A stretch of DNA of 64,000 bases from Pithys albifrons albifrons (Eukaryota; Chordata; Aves; Passeriformes; Thamnophilidae). A program made the translations under genes and the position numbers. This document shows, piece after piece, positions 25,877 to 38,586 of this stretch. Below the pieces are notes generated by a model. That model saw only the letters and a list, made by a program, of their open reading frames with translations, made no database searches and had not been told where the DNA came from. The number at the start of each line of letters is the position of its first letter. Positions within the stretch are counted from its first letter, which is position 1. The DNA is taken from contig NC_092461.1 of assembly GCF_047495875.1 (NCBI RefSeq), positions 48,675,101 through 48,739,100 of the forward strand. Reading direction: 5' to 3'.

Positions 25877-27929
25877 GATGTGTAGGTTGGTGACCTCTAA
25901 ACATTTTCATCAAATACCAATGAAAATTTCAAGGGTACAATTCAACATTATACTCTAATTAAAAATACAGCATTCACTCAACAATTAGTATTTTGATGTT
26001 GACTCAATACCCAAACCTCCTGAAAAGATGCAACATCTCCTGCACAACATTATAAAGCAGAATCTGGAGTTTGCTACCTTTGTTTTCTGTTTCCTGGGAA
26101 TAAATTTAGGAACCAGTTAAGGACCCAGAACCCTCTCCCTGAGATACAACTTATTTGGAACACTCACTACTTCTTTCTAAGGGTGATCAGTTTGGGATTC
26201 CAGAAGCTTGAGATTGGCCACAATAAGTTAAAGGCACTTGTGTTATGGGGAAGACAGAGATGGAAAAAAACTTCAGGTCCCTCAGATCTCACATTTCTCC
26301 TTCATCAAAGTACACCTGTACTAGAGGCATAAACAGAATGCTACCCATATAAATACTTACTTTGTGAGCATCTTCTTCATAAACATATGTTATTCAAAGT
26401 GTCCTCTGAACAATTCTAAAAGTTTAGTAATGAATTCTGCATAGCAGCTTTGGATGATCATTTAACTCCTAAGTCTTTATTGTAATGCAGACACTCATTG
26501 TTCTCATTCCTGGCTAATTACAAGCATTCATTCGTGTCTGTTTGCAATTAGGGACTTTTAAAATGAACAGAACTGCCATTCATGAAGACACTAAATATAA
26601 ATGATAACTAGTAAACACAAAGTGACATCAAAACCAACTCAGACAATAGTCCTATGATTTAAAATGTAGCATATGGTAAACATCCTTGAAAAACACACTA
26701 CTTAACACATTTTGCAGAGCAACAACACCAGCATCAATTTCTAATTGGGAGTATGAAACTAAATTTTGTAAATTCAGTATTTCCTTACACCTATGCTGGT
26801 AAAAAAAATGGGAGGGAAAGGCAATCTACAAAATCAAGTTTTAAAGTGATTTTCAATTTCACAAATTAGAGAATTTTTATGCTGCTTTTTTGTCAGGACT
26901 GTAATCACACCTTTTTTCAGAGGAAAAAGGTATATGCACTTCTGCTTCAAAGAGACTGGGAGAGAGAGAAGTGTTCCTTATACATGAAAAACCTACCCAA
27001 AATCAACAAGATCATTAGACTTTTCAAACTTGCAAAAATTAAATATGGAAGGATGAGTTTACTAAGTTTCAGTTCTAGTTTTTCTTATTAGTCATTGTCT
27101 ATCCCAAGCACAAGTTCAAAACACTTCATTGTGTGAGGCAAATGTGCAAACACTGCATTAAATAGCTTAATAACTAACAAAAATTAAACTTTCTGTGTTG
27201 TCTGAATCTCCCAAACTCCAAGTTAAGCTCAATACTTCTTGTCCCATCATCTAATCTGGGTGTGAAGAACAGAACTCTCATTTCTTTGAAAATCTTTAAG
27301 TCTCGCCCCCAGTCTGCTGCCCTAAAGCATATCAAATGTGTTTAGCATCTTCCCATGGCATGTTTTCTAGAGATCTCTCCTGGACTACTGTCAACTTACC
27401 CACTGCTATTTCGAGCTGCAGTTTTCAAAAACAGACACATTCCAGATGGGCATTTAGCGGTGTTCATTAGAACTGAACAATTGCTTCACAATTTTGCAGT
27501 ACATTGTAGTGTTCATGCAACTTATGATGGCAAATACCCCTTCCATAACCATGTGGGCAATTAAAGTTCCTGTTCAGCATAAAAGGTACTGCACTTGAGA
27601 TTTGCTGCTTAGTCAGTAGCTAATTTCAATTTAAATGTATGGTTACATGTAAGCATAATATTTTTGTTGAATATCAGTCAGTAGTTTTAGATCATATCTC
27701 TGATTTCTCAAAACCACTTGAAAGTCTTTTCTTACATACTTGTAATCCATCATTCTAAACATTAGTGAATGTGCTTGACAACTTCAGCAAAGTTTCATTT
27801 GGTTCATCTGTCTGTTCAGACAGAAAACCTTCCATAGATTATAAGTAAAACCTTCTGGCTCATTATTATGGGTACATATTACTATTATACATTAGTTTTC
27901 TCTACATCACCTGCCCTGGCTTGCTTAGG
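25877..27929. other. Unique AT-rich DNA
   Basis: No gene or transposon recognised. The stretch 26,460-26,600 has an even, non-repetitive composition with several homeodomain-type cores (ggctaattac, gcaattaggg). I list it as a possible conserved element in the findings only. Confidence 0.5.
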
Positions 27930-28335
27930 AATATATTTTTCAAGATGATATTAAAGCCTTCCTGAAGTCAAGATATGTTATCTTTTGCCACTTCTCTGTC
28001 TACATAAGATGATATCTGTTACAGAATTAAATTAGATATTTTAGGCATGATTTGTTCTTGATAAATCCACAATCACTGATATTCATTTCTTTTTTAATCT
28101 TTTAGAAACTTACAAGAACTTGACTTATTTCTTCCACTATTTTTCTTGGAATTAAAGTAGGCTGATTCACTGCTAATAATCTGACTCTTCTTACACCACC
28201 CCCACTTTTTAAAAGGGGATTCTGTGTTTGCTCTTTTCTAGTCTTCTATAAGAGCATATCCAGAAAAGAGATTCCGTCAGATTTTCTGAACTCTCAAAAT
28301 AGCTTAGAATAAAATCCATGAGACCTCACTAATTA
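27930..28335 (-). mobile_element. Ancient CR1-like LINE remnant, reverse-transcriptase region
   Basis: Several blocks match, in order, the complement of old CR1 pol: 'ttcctgaagtcaagatatgt' (27,959), 'ggcatgatttgttcttgata' (28,044), 'ggggattctgtgtttgctct' (28,217) and 'gaataaaatccatgagacct' (28,307). The spacing agrees with one continuous element. Many indels and stops show it has long been inactive. No 3' end is present in this fragment. Confidence 0.65.
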
Positions 28336-31300
28336 ATAATTTTTATTATTACTTTCTGACTTACAAATATATTTAAAATCACAATTTTACAGACAATCTT
28401 AGCATTTCGGGTAATTAAAATACTACTTCAGCCAATAGAAAGAGAAAACTACTTTCTAAAGCTCTGTATATTCAGATCATGTGGTCTGAATATAACCATT
28501 ATTACAAAGTCTAATCTTGACCTTCCAGATCAAAACAAAGTATAGAATATCTGTGACCAATTTTGAAATTTTTCCCATTCCTGAAAAAGCAATAGTCCTG
28601 TGTAGGTACTAAATGCTCTTTCTGAAATCACTTCTATTAACCAATAAACAAAATTTAAAACCGTTTAATATTTTTGGGCAACAGAGTCTGGGAAAGCAGA
28701 ATGGTTTCTCACTAGTAGAGATGATCCCTACTCACCAAGGACAGAGAAGGTTCAGCCATCATAGCCCTGCAAGGCCTATCTGTGGCACTGCTTGCCTGTA
28801 TCAAACATTCTAGATTTTTTTAACTTAATTTTTTTCTTTTAAATTTTTTTTAGCTTAAGTATTCCCCCAAGATCTCAGCATTCTTAGTCACAGCTGAATT
28901 CTTACTTGAAGAAGTGACCCTGATGGAGAATAGAAATTGCACAGAGATGTGGATGTGCTTGTCACAGCTGCAGAAACAACACATCTTAAAACTGAGCCTT
29001 ACTTGTCTCAATTTTTTCGTAAAGAGAATAATACACTTCTTTCTCCCTGGAAAAGAGATATCACCTATGAGAGGGGACATAAGTAGGAAGCTGAATCTCA
29101 AAATTCATGAAAAGTGCATACAACAATTTACTTAAACCTTTCTTTCCAAACATCGTACAGCAAAAGAAAGGTGAAAATGGGCAGTACTACTAAAAAGTTC
29201 AGAAAAGATGGGCAAGAATGACATGAGGACTGGGAAACGTGACACCTGAGTGAGGATTTTTTGACCTTATTGGAAAAGTGATAAAATCAGTATCTTTACT
29301 TTAGTCTTATCAATTTCTATATACACAGGACCCAGATACTTTAAAAGGCATTTTGACTATGAAGTTGGTTTATTTTCTCTTCCACTTTGGCACTGTAGCC
29401 CCTTGATCATCCAAAGCGTACATGCATTAGTTTGTAGCCAGGCCCCTTATGACCGAAGCAAGCTGACATCTTGATGCAGAAAAAGCAGCTGGGAATGAGA
29501 AGATAATACAGATTGGTCTGCACAGTGAATAACCAGCACCACCTGGCTTGGAAGTCTGGGCTTGTTTCCTAAAATATATAAAAGAATAACATTGATATAA
29601 ACTCAAAAATCTATTCTCAAAGAAGAGAAGTTTGGGAGGGAGAGTGGGGAGATTGGAATAAAAATGCAAATTTTAAAAGTTGATGTTTTTTAAACATTCA
29701 AACATTTTACTCATTATAGTAAACTCTTAATTCAATACTGGATGTATTTCTAAATATATCCTATTTCAATCTCATGTTCCTGAGCTTGATTCAATAATTC
29801 CTCATAGTATCATGCCACATGTGTGAGGTAATCAAATCACAGTGGTCCCTCCTCTGATTTTAAAGTCTTCTTTACCACTTTTCCCTTCTCTTATTAGGCA
29901 CGCAGAAATTTTCCTCTGTGTGAATCTGAACAAGCAGCCTTTTTGAATTAGTCACCCCCTCTAATATAAGTCATCATCTATATCCTAATCCTATATTATC
30001 AACAGCCATCTACTGAAAAGTAAGATATATTTCAAATTAACATTACATGAGTACTTTTACAGTTACCTAAACTTTTTTAAAAATTATAAATAACAACATG
30101 CAATGCAAAAAGTAAAGGTGCCACTCTATGTATGAGGCCTATTTTGTTAGTACAATCCCACCAAAAAACTTATTTTCAAATATATAATATATAGCTGATT
30201 TTTAAGTAATAATGAAAAACATCTAAAAGAAAATGAGGGTTTGTGTGTCCATTTTGATCATGAACTACCAAAACAAATTTTTGCAGTTTGCATAGATAGA
30301 ACTATAGAAGTCAGCTTTTTAATTTGCCTAAAATTATTTTTTTTCAGCATCTCTGATCACTTTAATGCAAGCATGCCCATCCTTGCCCCAAAAAATGAAA
30401 TATTATCTCACTGACTGCACTGACTAAAAAGAGTAGCACTGAGGAAAAACACAAAAACTAACAGTACTACTATAAAAATACAAAATCCCTGTCATTCAGC
30501 AAAAGAAAATAACAAATTCTTCCAACTTAGGTGAACAGGGATCAATTACTTTTTGAAGAACTTGTATACAGTGGCTTATAATGCAGCTCAGAGCCCATAC
30601 CTGGAAGAGAAATACTTGAAAAATGGAAGTATGGAAGCAACCTGTTTTCTGTAGAAAATACAAGCACCCTAGACTGACCTATAAAAAGCCCATAAAATTG
30701 CTACCTAATTAATTACACATAATGTTGCTCACTGCTAATACAATGCTGCAGAATAACACTGATTTGCAAATGTTCTGAAATCAGAAAGCAGTGATAGAAG
30801 TATTCTGCCATCTTCCACAGTTCTCAGAAGGAAATAGCAAGCCCTGTGGATTTCAGGAAAAAGGCATTCTATAAATAAAATGTATTTATATCTTTGCAAA
30901 TAAGCACAAGAGTTGCACTGATCATGGCTTTAGAAATCTTGCCTATTTTTTCTATAGTGCTTCATAGCCCAGCTTAGCATCTGGATGAGCTGATTTTTAT
31001 CACTTAAAGCGATAACAGGATTTCACTGTTTGAGCAAGATCTGCTCAGGAATGAAGAACAGCTTGTGGAAGCTGAAAAAGAAGTGAATGGGTACAAGAGA
31101 CCACATTGAAATGTTTGTATCTCTATTTTGTTGAACATATATATCCTCAAATTGTTAAATCAATCACACATTTAGGAATTCTCTTGAAATTCTCCTGACA
31201 ATGGCCTACCATACAGCACCTACAACAGTTTTCTCCTTTCCTACCTTGTCAGGAGATTCCATTTCACCTTTATTGATGCCTGTATTTATCATCTGTCATG

Positions 31301-33839
31301 ATCATTACTTACTGAATATAGTAGTGCAAAATTCCTCAGCAAAAAGCCATCAGCGATTATCCAATTCCCATCTACAATTCTCCACCATAAGTGCTGTAGC
31401 CTAGTTTTCTACTCTCTGCACTGGTTTTTAAAAGTAAAAAGCATTGAGTGGGACTTTTCAATTCCAATGTTCAAAGTGCTCAGCATCTTGTGTCCAACAT
31501 GTCCAAGACAAAGATCATGGTCATAAACTTCACTCCTCAGACAAAATAATGGTCTTAATCTAGATGAATAGAGACAGAACTTTTCCACAACAATCCTCCT
31601 CTCTGCTCCTAAACCATCCTATCTTTTGTTGTAGGTGCAAGGTGCACTGATCTCACCTGTTCGAAAAGGAGCACTAAGAATTGCACATACTCAAAAAAAA
31701 AAGAAAACCTCCATGTGACAACCAACTCCACATGAAATTCCTCCCCCAGGGAAAGAATGTGAGAGAACAAACCAAATGTAACAGATGTTAGTCATGTCAT
31801 TTAATGCATGACTGAAAGACTAAAGATACTATGTTGATGAGAACAACATAAGAACACAAAACCAAAGACAATTCTATTTTTCATGTTTAATTAAACTGAA
31901 AACTATAGAAGAACCAACAAAGATGCCTCATAACTTCTAATTTGCTATAAAGCCTGTCAAAACCCCAGAAGACTGTAATTCAAAATGAACATTTAATCAG
32001 CCACAGATGACACACACACAATACTGTGGTCAAACTTACTGACACTAAACATTACATCAACTACTTACTGAAACCACAAGTGAATATCAAAACTCCTATA
32101 ATATTTTTTTATTAATTATAGATATTTTTACAGCAGGGAGAAAAAATATTGTAGACTCAGACTGTCTTTAAACAAAACAGAGTATTTGTTCTGCACATCC
32201 CTGACACCAGCTTTGAAAAAAGCTATAATTAAAATATATTAAGAGCTACATTAAAAAATTCATACAATAATTGTATTTATTGGCAGTCACTTTAAAACCT
32301 CAGAGTTCAACATGAACTCCCATAAAAAGAGTACTTAAATTCTAAATGTGTTTCAGTATTGTCAAAAATATTTTAAAGATGCTAGCCATATTCCTAAATA
32401 CTAGTTGAAGTTAAGAAAATTACTAAAGCAGGTGATTAACAATTCTAAAAAAAATATGTATAATATGAAATATATCTGTGGGATGGTCAATGTAAACTAT
32501 TTTCTGTAAAATGTAGAACAGCAACATCTGTGAGAACACTGTTAAAATTAATGTATTTCATCTTAAATTGTCATCATGATAATTCCACAAAAATATATTC
32601 TGGTTGGAATGTCAATGACTACTTAAATTTTATATAGCTCTTTAAATATAAGTTGATTAATTGTGGATACTGTAAGTGATTTTTAAAACAAACAAAACAG
32701 AAATTCATTATCATTCAGCCTCCAGGAAAGAAGGCCAAATTCCCTATAATCATTCTTGGAAGGAATTCTATCCCAAGATTCCTAGCCTTGTATACTATTT
32801 ATAGCTTAGGGCTTTTTTGCACTCAGAGACAGAAATCTTATTGCAGTAGCCTTAGACTTTCCAGGTTTCTTGTTTAAAAATAACACCACTATCTCACATG
32901 TGTCTGTTTGAGATTTCTTACTGTATCAGAGACACATCCATATGCTGTGGCCACAATACAGACATGAATGTCAGGCAAGCAAATACACAGGCCTTAAACA
33001 AGGCAAGGCTAAATTAGCCTTCAATAAAGAGAGTTATATTTCTAACAAAAACTATTATTTCTCTGCATAACAATATCACATAGAGGCCACAGACAACTCC
33101 CTTCCTCCACTGTGATGTTAAAGTCCACAGATACAGCAAGAGAGAGCGGGAGAGCTCTGTTTCCAAATTAGCTGAAGATCATGCTCGAAGACTGCAAATA
33201 CTTATGAATGTGCCTAACTCCACACAGGACTAATGGCAAGATTTATCAACTACTGTACTGCATTCTTAAGAGGCCTAACTTTTTAGGTATTACCCCAAGA
33301 AAACTAAATTTTGCACAAAGTACAATTAATGAAGTTAATTGTCCTCAAAACCAAAAATCCAGACTCCTGAACACCTGACAAGGAAACATTATAGATCTAG
33401 GCAACAGAAGGAAAACGACACTACTCTTCTGAATTTCAGTCTCTCCCATGAATTTGGGTGCCTGACTGAGGCCTCTCTACACAACTGGAGTTTGAAAAGA
33501 TATGCACTAAGTACCATGAACTGTCTTTTCACAGAATACTTTTGGAGAATTCAATATCTAACTAAGCAAATTCATTCACGTTATAAATGTAGTATTGACC
33601 TTTCAGATAATGACTTATCTGGCCAGAAATGAAAGTAATGGTATAGAAATCCAGATTTTTTTTACACTCTCAGATGAAGTCTACACTTGTAGGACTACAG
33701 ATCCAGTCTCTCCAGCTTGTTTTCCTGTCAGCCTCTGAGGTTTTCTGCATTATCTGTATAATATCATAGGTTCAACACCTGGGATAATCAATGTCCCATC
33801 AGACTTTTCACCCATTTCTTGTAGAAGGTGGAGCCTCAA
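28336..33839. other. Unique AT-rich DNA
   Basis: No gene recognised. Frames here are under 100 codons and have no recognised motif. About 33,190-33,245 ('tacttatgaatgtgcctaac') may be a relic of the same ancient amniote repeat suspected at 20,740. Confidence 0.5.
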
Positions 33840-34764
33840 ACATCCTGGGTGGAAGGTTATGGAACATAACCTAGTGGAAGACATTTCCAAGTACAGGAAA
33901 AAGCGAACACGCTTGAAGTACCTGATTGCCACCTCTGATGAGGTGACTGGCTGTATGGAGAAATGAATATAGAGACTATTGACCTGGTGTCCCATGGCAT
34001 ATTTCTAGACACACTGGACAGACATGGGCTGGACAAGCAGATGAAAAACTTGTTGTACTGCCAGGCTTGAGGCATAGTGAACAGACAACTTGTAGCCTGG
34101 AAGTAGTGATGTTCCCCAAGATGAATCCTGAAGTCAACACTGTTTATCATCTTTATTAACAGCATGGATGGTGTCCTTCATCAGCTATCATTTATGGCTG
34201 ATACCAAATCAAAGGATCAAGGGAAATCTGTCTATATATCTGTCAAGGAGGGCAGGGTTACTATAGAGAAGACATCAAAAGTCTAGAAAAATATCTAAAA
34301 GGAACACAACGGATTTCAACGAAGATAAGTTGAAAGTACAGCATCTTGAAGCAACTCATATGCTGAGTAATTAGCAAGACCAACTACTTTGCTGAAAAAA
34401 GGCATGGAAGCCCTAGCAGAGAAGATGAACAGGAGTCCTCAGTGTGCTTTGCAGCAAAGGCCAACCATATCCTGGGCCGTATTAGTAGTCTAGCCAACAG
34501 GTTATTTTCCTCCTTTATTCACAATTTTGAAATCATATCTGGAGTGCTGTGTCCAGTTTGGAGCTTACGAGGGAGAGAGAACCATTGACACACTGCAGTA
34601 AGTGCAGCAGAGAGCCACCAAGATGGTCACACATCTGGAGCACATGATGTACAAAAGGACACTGACTGATGTGTGAAGTGCTTAAAAAGAGAATAAGGCT
34701 ATGAGGAGGTCAAGATGGAGGCTCTTCTTGGAGGTGCACAGGTGTAGGTCAAGAGGTGGCAGAC
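33840..34764 (+). mobile_element. Old CR1 LINE, 5' part, interrupted by nested LTRs
   Basis: A degenerate CR1 in sense orientation. Recognisable pol blocks in order are 'ctgatgaggtgactggctgt' (33,935), 'atgggctggacaagcagatg' (34,024), 'tggctgataccaaatcaaag' (34,196), 'gccaaccatatcctgggccg' (34,461), 'gagtgctgtgtccagtttgg' (34,542) and 'gcagagagccaccaagatgg' (34,607). These cover the reverse-transcriptase domain towards its C-terminus. The element breaks off at gcagac (34,759-34,764), where an LTR begins, and resumes at 35,807. The 5' limit is uncertain. Confidence 0.75.
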
Positions 34765-35094
34765 TGTTGTGAGATTGCTTGCAAAAAGGGAATTTCTGAG
34801 CAATCCAAACTGCTTCAGCTCCGTGAGAATCATGCAGATATTTCAGCTTGCAAGGACACACACCTGCTGTTTGTCCGTTAGGCAACGGTCACTCCTTGCA
34901 AATGTTTTCATGAGAACGTCTCAACTGCCTTCTCGATCTCTGGACATGGACCTCAAAACATCAGGATGAGATAATACAAACACCGGACTTGTGAGAGATA
35001 TGCTTTTAACCAATTAGAAGTTCTAGGGTGTTGGGGTGAGACCTTTTTAGCCAATAAGATGTACCTCTAACCCTATATAAACCGTGTGCTGTGT
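34765..35094 (+). mobile_element. Old solo LTR (family D), 5' portion
   Basis: This 330-bp piece, with the 78-bp piece at 35,729-35,806, forms one LTR of about 408 bp split by a younger LTR. It starts tgttgtgaga right after gcagac, and the second piece ends right before another gcagac (35,807-35,812). That is an exact 6-bp target duplication, the size typical of class II retroviruses. It holds two ccaat boxes (35,010 and 35,051) and a tatataa box (35,075-35,080). Removing it and one duplication rejoins the surrounding CR1 in a reading that follows the CR1 consensus. No internal viral genes are present. The right end reads ...tta instead of the usual ...ca, probably by mutation. Confidence 0.75.
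35010..35080 (+). promoter_or_regulatory. Relic LTR promoter: two CCAAT boxes and TATA box
   Basis: ccaat occurs at 35,010-35,014 and 35,051-35,055, followed by ctatataaacc with the TATA core at about 35,074-35,080. This is the classic U3 promoter order. The start region was later interrupted 14 bp downstream of the TATA box by the family A LTR, so normal use is unlikely. Confidence 0.65.
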
Positions 35095-35723
35095 TGTGCT
35101 GGTTTAAAGGCGAACCAGCAGGGGAAATGAACTCACCACGAGAGAGATTATAAGTCAGAGCTAAAATTTAATAATAATGTTACAATAAAAACACTGACAC
35201 AAAAGGGAAATTGCTTCCAACTCATAAAAACCCAGCAGTATAACCCAGTGTCCTGGGGCACAAACCCAAGGGGGTTTGTTTGCCCTTGTGCTGAGACCCC
35301 TGTGGTTCCCCCCAGTCCAGAGCAAAAGGAAATGAAAAAACCTGTTGGTGCAGGCGAGGGCTGTGGTCTGGGCGAGAGCAGTGATCTCCTCCTGTCAAGG
35401 TCCTGCTGCTGCTCTGGATCCGACGAGAAGTTCCCGAGGTCTTCTTACCCACCACTTATGTACCCTCAGGGAGCACCCAGTCCCTCCCCCTGGGCGGGGA
35501 CTCACACAATGGGTGATTAACTCTGGGAGCCAGGGGGTATTGAACTGTTGATGGCCCATTAGCAGCTCCGCCCCCCTCAGGCTGGGTGTGAAGGTGCTAA
35601 TGGCTCCCTGGGCAGCTGCTGCTAATGGCCCATTGTCCTTGGGGAATGAATAGAGGGGGTAGAATACACAGCTTTGATCACCCCCACACAGGGTTAGCTG
35701 GTCCCTCCTGCTGAACTAGGACA
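35095..35723 (-). mobile_element. Solo LTR, family A copy 2, nested inside LTR D
   Basis: A 629-bp reverse-complement copy of the element at 25,250, running tgtgctggtttaaagg to ctaggaca on the plus strand. It is flanked by an exact 5-bp duplication, tgtgt (35,090-35,094 and 35,724-35,728). It sits between the TATA box and the aataaa signal of the older LTR D. Frames of 77-90 codons on both strands are by-products of the LTR sequence. A 5-bp duplication fits the ERVL (class III) group. About 97% identity to copy 1 makes it among the younger insertions in the window. Confidence 0.92.
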
Positions 35724-35728
35724 TGTGT

Positions 35729-35806
35729 GAAATAAAATGTCTTCACTATAAACTTCATAAGCTTGTTGGTGAAGTCCTTTCTCTCCGCGAAAGTTTGTTT
35801 ACTTTA
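35729..35806 (+). mobile_element. Old solo LTR (family D), 3' portion
   Basis: This is the continuation of LTR D beyond the nested insertion. It opens with a poly-A signal, aataaa, at 35,731-35,736. When the nested LTR is removed, that signal lies about 30 bp after the TATA box, a compact arrangement. The piece ends at gtttacttta directly before the second gcagac duplication. Confidence 0.72.
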
Positions 35807-36040
35807 GCAGACAACTTGGAACATGTGAAATTCCAACTACTCATAAATAAAATATATTGTATTTTTGAGGGTGATGACATACCAGAAGAGGTTACCCAGA
35901 CAGAATGTGGGCTCTTAGTCCTTGGAGTTGTTCAGAATTTAACAAGTTCTTTAACAACTTGACCTACTTTATCTTGCTTTGAGCAGGAGCACTAAATGAC
36001 CTCAAGAGGTCCCCTCTAACCTGCATGACCTCATGATACT
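35807..36040 (+). mobile_element. Old CR1 LINE, 3' part (continues 33,840-34,764)
   Basis: The CR1 resumes with 'acaacttggaacatgtgaaa' and continues with 'aagaggttacccagacag', 'ctttgagcaggagcac' and the terminal 'gacctcaagaggtcccctct' and 'cctcatgatact', the CR1 3' end. Together with the upstream piece it is one element. Confidence 0.8.
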
Positions 36041-37057
36041 AAATTATATGAAATGATCACCTGTTGTTTGGGCTTGTATTCTGACCACCTTCTTTCATTT
36101 TCTTATAAAAATATGTTTTATGACAGACTCAAAACCATAGGTATTCATGAGGTGAACCTACTGTATGCCTGATCATGCTCAGTTGCAGTTCAGGACCTTT
36201 CTGACTTTTTTTTTGTTATGATGAGCTGAATCTCCTGTTTCTTCCTGTTAAGGCCCAAACTTAGCCATGCAAGGACCTTTAAAACAAATACCTGATTGCA
36301 TGGCAATAGTTAGGCGTAGGTCAGAATAAATTTCTTAGACATCTAGATCTTATATATATTCCTAAGACTTTAAATAACCTTAGCAATTTTAGAAATTATT
36401 CACTTTACTAAAATAAAGCATAGCTGTTTAAGGCAAATACACTGATTGTTCATTACTAGCATCAGCATTGTTTTGGTGCCATTTCAAACAGAAATGGCTC
36501 ATTCCACAAACAGCCATCAGCTCCACTTTCTATATTACATTTTATTCTGTCATCGTTCATTACTCCATCCATTCATTTCCAAATCTTCATTCTTTCCAAA
36601 TCTTAATGCAGTTTACAAAACTAGGCAATTCAACCTCCATGAAGAAGGATTCAAAGAAGCTTCTAGAAAAATACAATTTGCCATTTGGCTAAATGATAGA
36701 AAAGTACTAGTGTAAAAAAAAATATTATTTTCTTTTAAGTACATGCTGTCCAAAAGGAAGAGGCAAAGTATCAACCTTTGTCATCTGAAAAGCTGAAACA
36801 GTAAAATCTACCTATGTTTCATTTTTGAGATTGTTGAATTTATTACAAAATGTACTACCTGTAAAAAAATTAAATAGGGTAGTAAATATTTGTACTGAAA
36901 TGTGCAAACACAGTTCCTGTAATTGTTCTTAGCTAAAGTAAAATACTTCTAACAACTATATCAAGCAAGATGACAGGTGGGTTCTGACAGATGCCATTGA
37001 TGCTTCTTTGTTTAATACAGAGCAGGCTGTCACTATGTGACAAAGTGAACATAACAT
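36041..37057. other. Unique AT-rich DNA
   Basis: No gene or transposon recognised. Two overlapping open frames at 36,446-36,715 (89 and 74 codons) show no known motif. Confidence 0.5.
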
Positions 37058-37152
37058 TCCTAGAATCATTTGGGTTAGAAAAAACCTTTAAGATCATCCA
37101 CTCCAACCATTGACCTAACACTGTCAAGTCCACCACTAAAGCACATCCCTAA
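37058..37152 (-). mobile_element. CR1 LINE fragment, 3' end
   Basis: The block 'cctagaatcatttgggttag' followed by 'atcatccactccaaccattg' and 'caagtccaccactaaa' is the complement of a CR1 3' terminus. About 95 bp are kept, moderately diverged, with no coding part. Confidence 0.82.
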
Positions 37153-38564
37153 CATTGGCTTTGCAAAGGATTTACCATAAGTGGCAACAAGTGGACCGGC
37201 TACTCCCATTTTTTGTTTACTTTTATTTTCAAAACATACTTTACAAAAGGGATAAATTAATCGTCTTGAAGTTCATGGGTATCAAACAGGCATTTCCTCT
37301 TCTGCAGCTCACAGAAGTTCACACCAGTTATCTAAGGAGTTTCAACAAAGTGATGTATAAAAGGTGATTTCCTTTCTAAGAGAGAAGAGACCTACAGTTC
37401 CAACAGCTGTCCCACCATGAAAAGTCATTCAAACCTGGGGAGTAAAACAAATAGGCAAATGAACCATGCTCAGGACATCTGGATAAAATTTATGAAAGAG
37501 TATGTTTCATGACTTTTCCAATTCACCAAATATTTTTAAAAATAAGTGCATACACTAACTTACATTTGGAAGACAAGATCCTGTGACGTGTACTGATAAA
37601 AGGAGTACTAACTATTATCAGTATTTCTTTTTAGTTTTACAACAAAAGGAGACAAATTCTGCTAGTGCTCAAACCGCAAAGTTTAATATCCAGAAATAAG
37701 AGGAAGATACAGAAGACTAGCTATATGTTTCTAACTAGGTCCCATAGCCAAAGTTTTTATCATAGACTTCTACAAAAATTCTACAATCTGTTATTCAGAA
37801 GTTAGACCATATGGTCATAATGACACCTCTTTAGGAGGAGCTTCTCATAGCTGTAAAATTGGTGGCTGAACATTTTAACCATGAAATATTATGACCATGA
37901 TGAATTAAGTTTACAACAGTTTGAAACTTTTTGAGTAGAACTGACTAGTAACAGTAATTTTATATTTCTTTGTGAAAGGAAGACTAAAATGTCACATTAA
38001 AAAAAAACTTAACTATGTCACACAGTGACACTATTTCACTGGTTTTGTTTAAATAAGGTCAAAAAAAATTCAATTATCTCCTAAAATAGCAAGTCATTCT
38101 TAATTTTCATTATTATTTAGTTATGACTTACAAATATACTGATCTTTCACAATGAAGTAAATACAGAAGACTACTTAGAAATAATGACACTGGTAAGTGG
38201 AATATTTAGAACTTATCACAAATAAACAACTCAGCACAACTATCTCCCTCTAAATGTTTGGTTGAATTAAATTATGAATGTTATTAGCTCCATTAAAATG
38301 CACTTATTTATTCTTTAATATTTTTTTAGTACAAAATGGAAATCGGCAAAAAAATTGAACAACCTCACTTTCTGTAAGCAATTATTACACTATATGTAAT
38401 TGATGTATGCAGTCTTTTCTTCTTCCTTGATCTTTATGGGTACAAAAGTAAAAAGAAGGAATTCTGAAGGCTGAAAAAGGTCACCTTGTACAAATATAAG
38501 CATGAAGTTGACTATGCCTGGAGCAGAAGATTAATGTGACAACTTAACTGATGTGATGATAACT

Positions 38565-38586
38565 GTGGGGTTAAAAAAAACCCCAC
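38565..38586. repeat. Short perfect hairpin
   Basis: gtggggtt (38,565-38,572) and aaccccac (38,579-38,586) are exact reverse complements around an A6 loop. This is an 8-bp stem of unknown meaning. Confidence 0.8.

Noticed and set aside
35222..35551. Open frames of 68-90 codons on both strands
   Set aside because: They lie within LTR A copy 2, and the same frames appear in copy 1 at 25,422-25,754. They are shadows of the LTR sequence.
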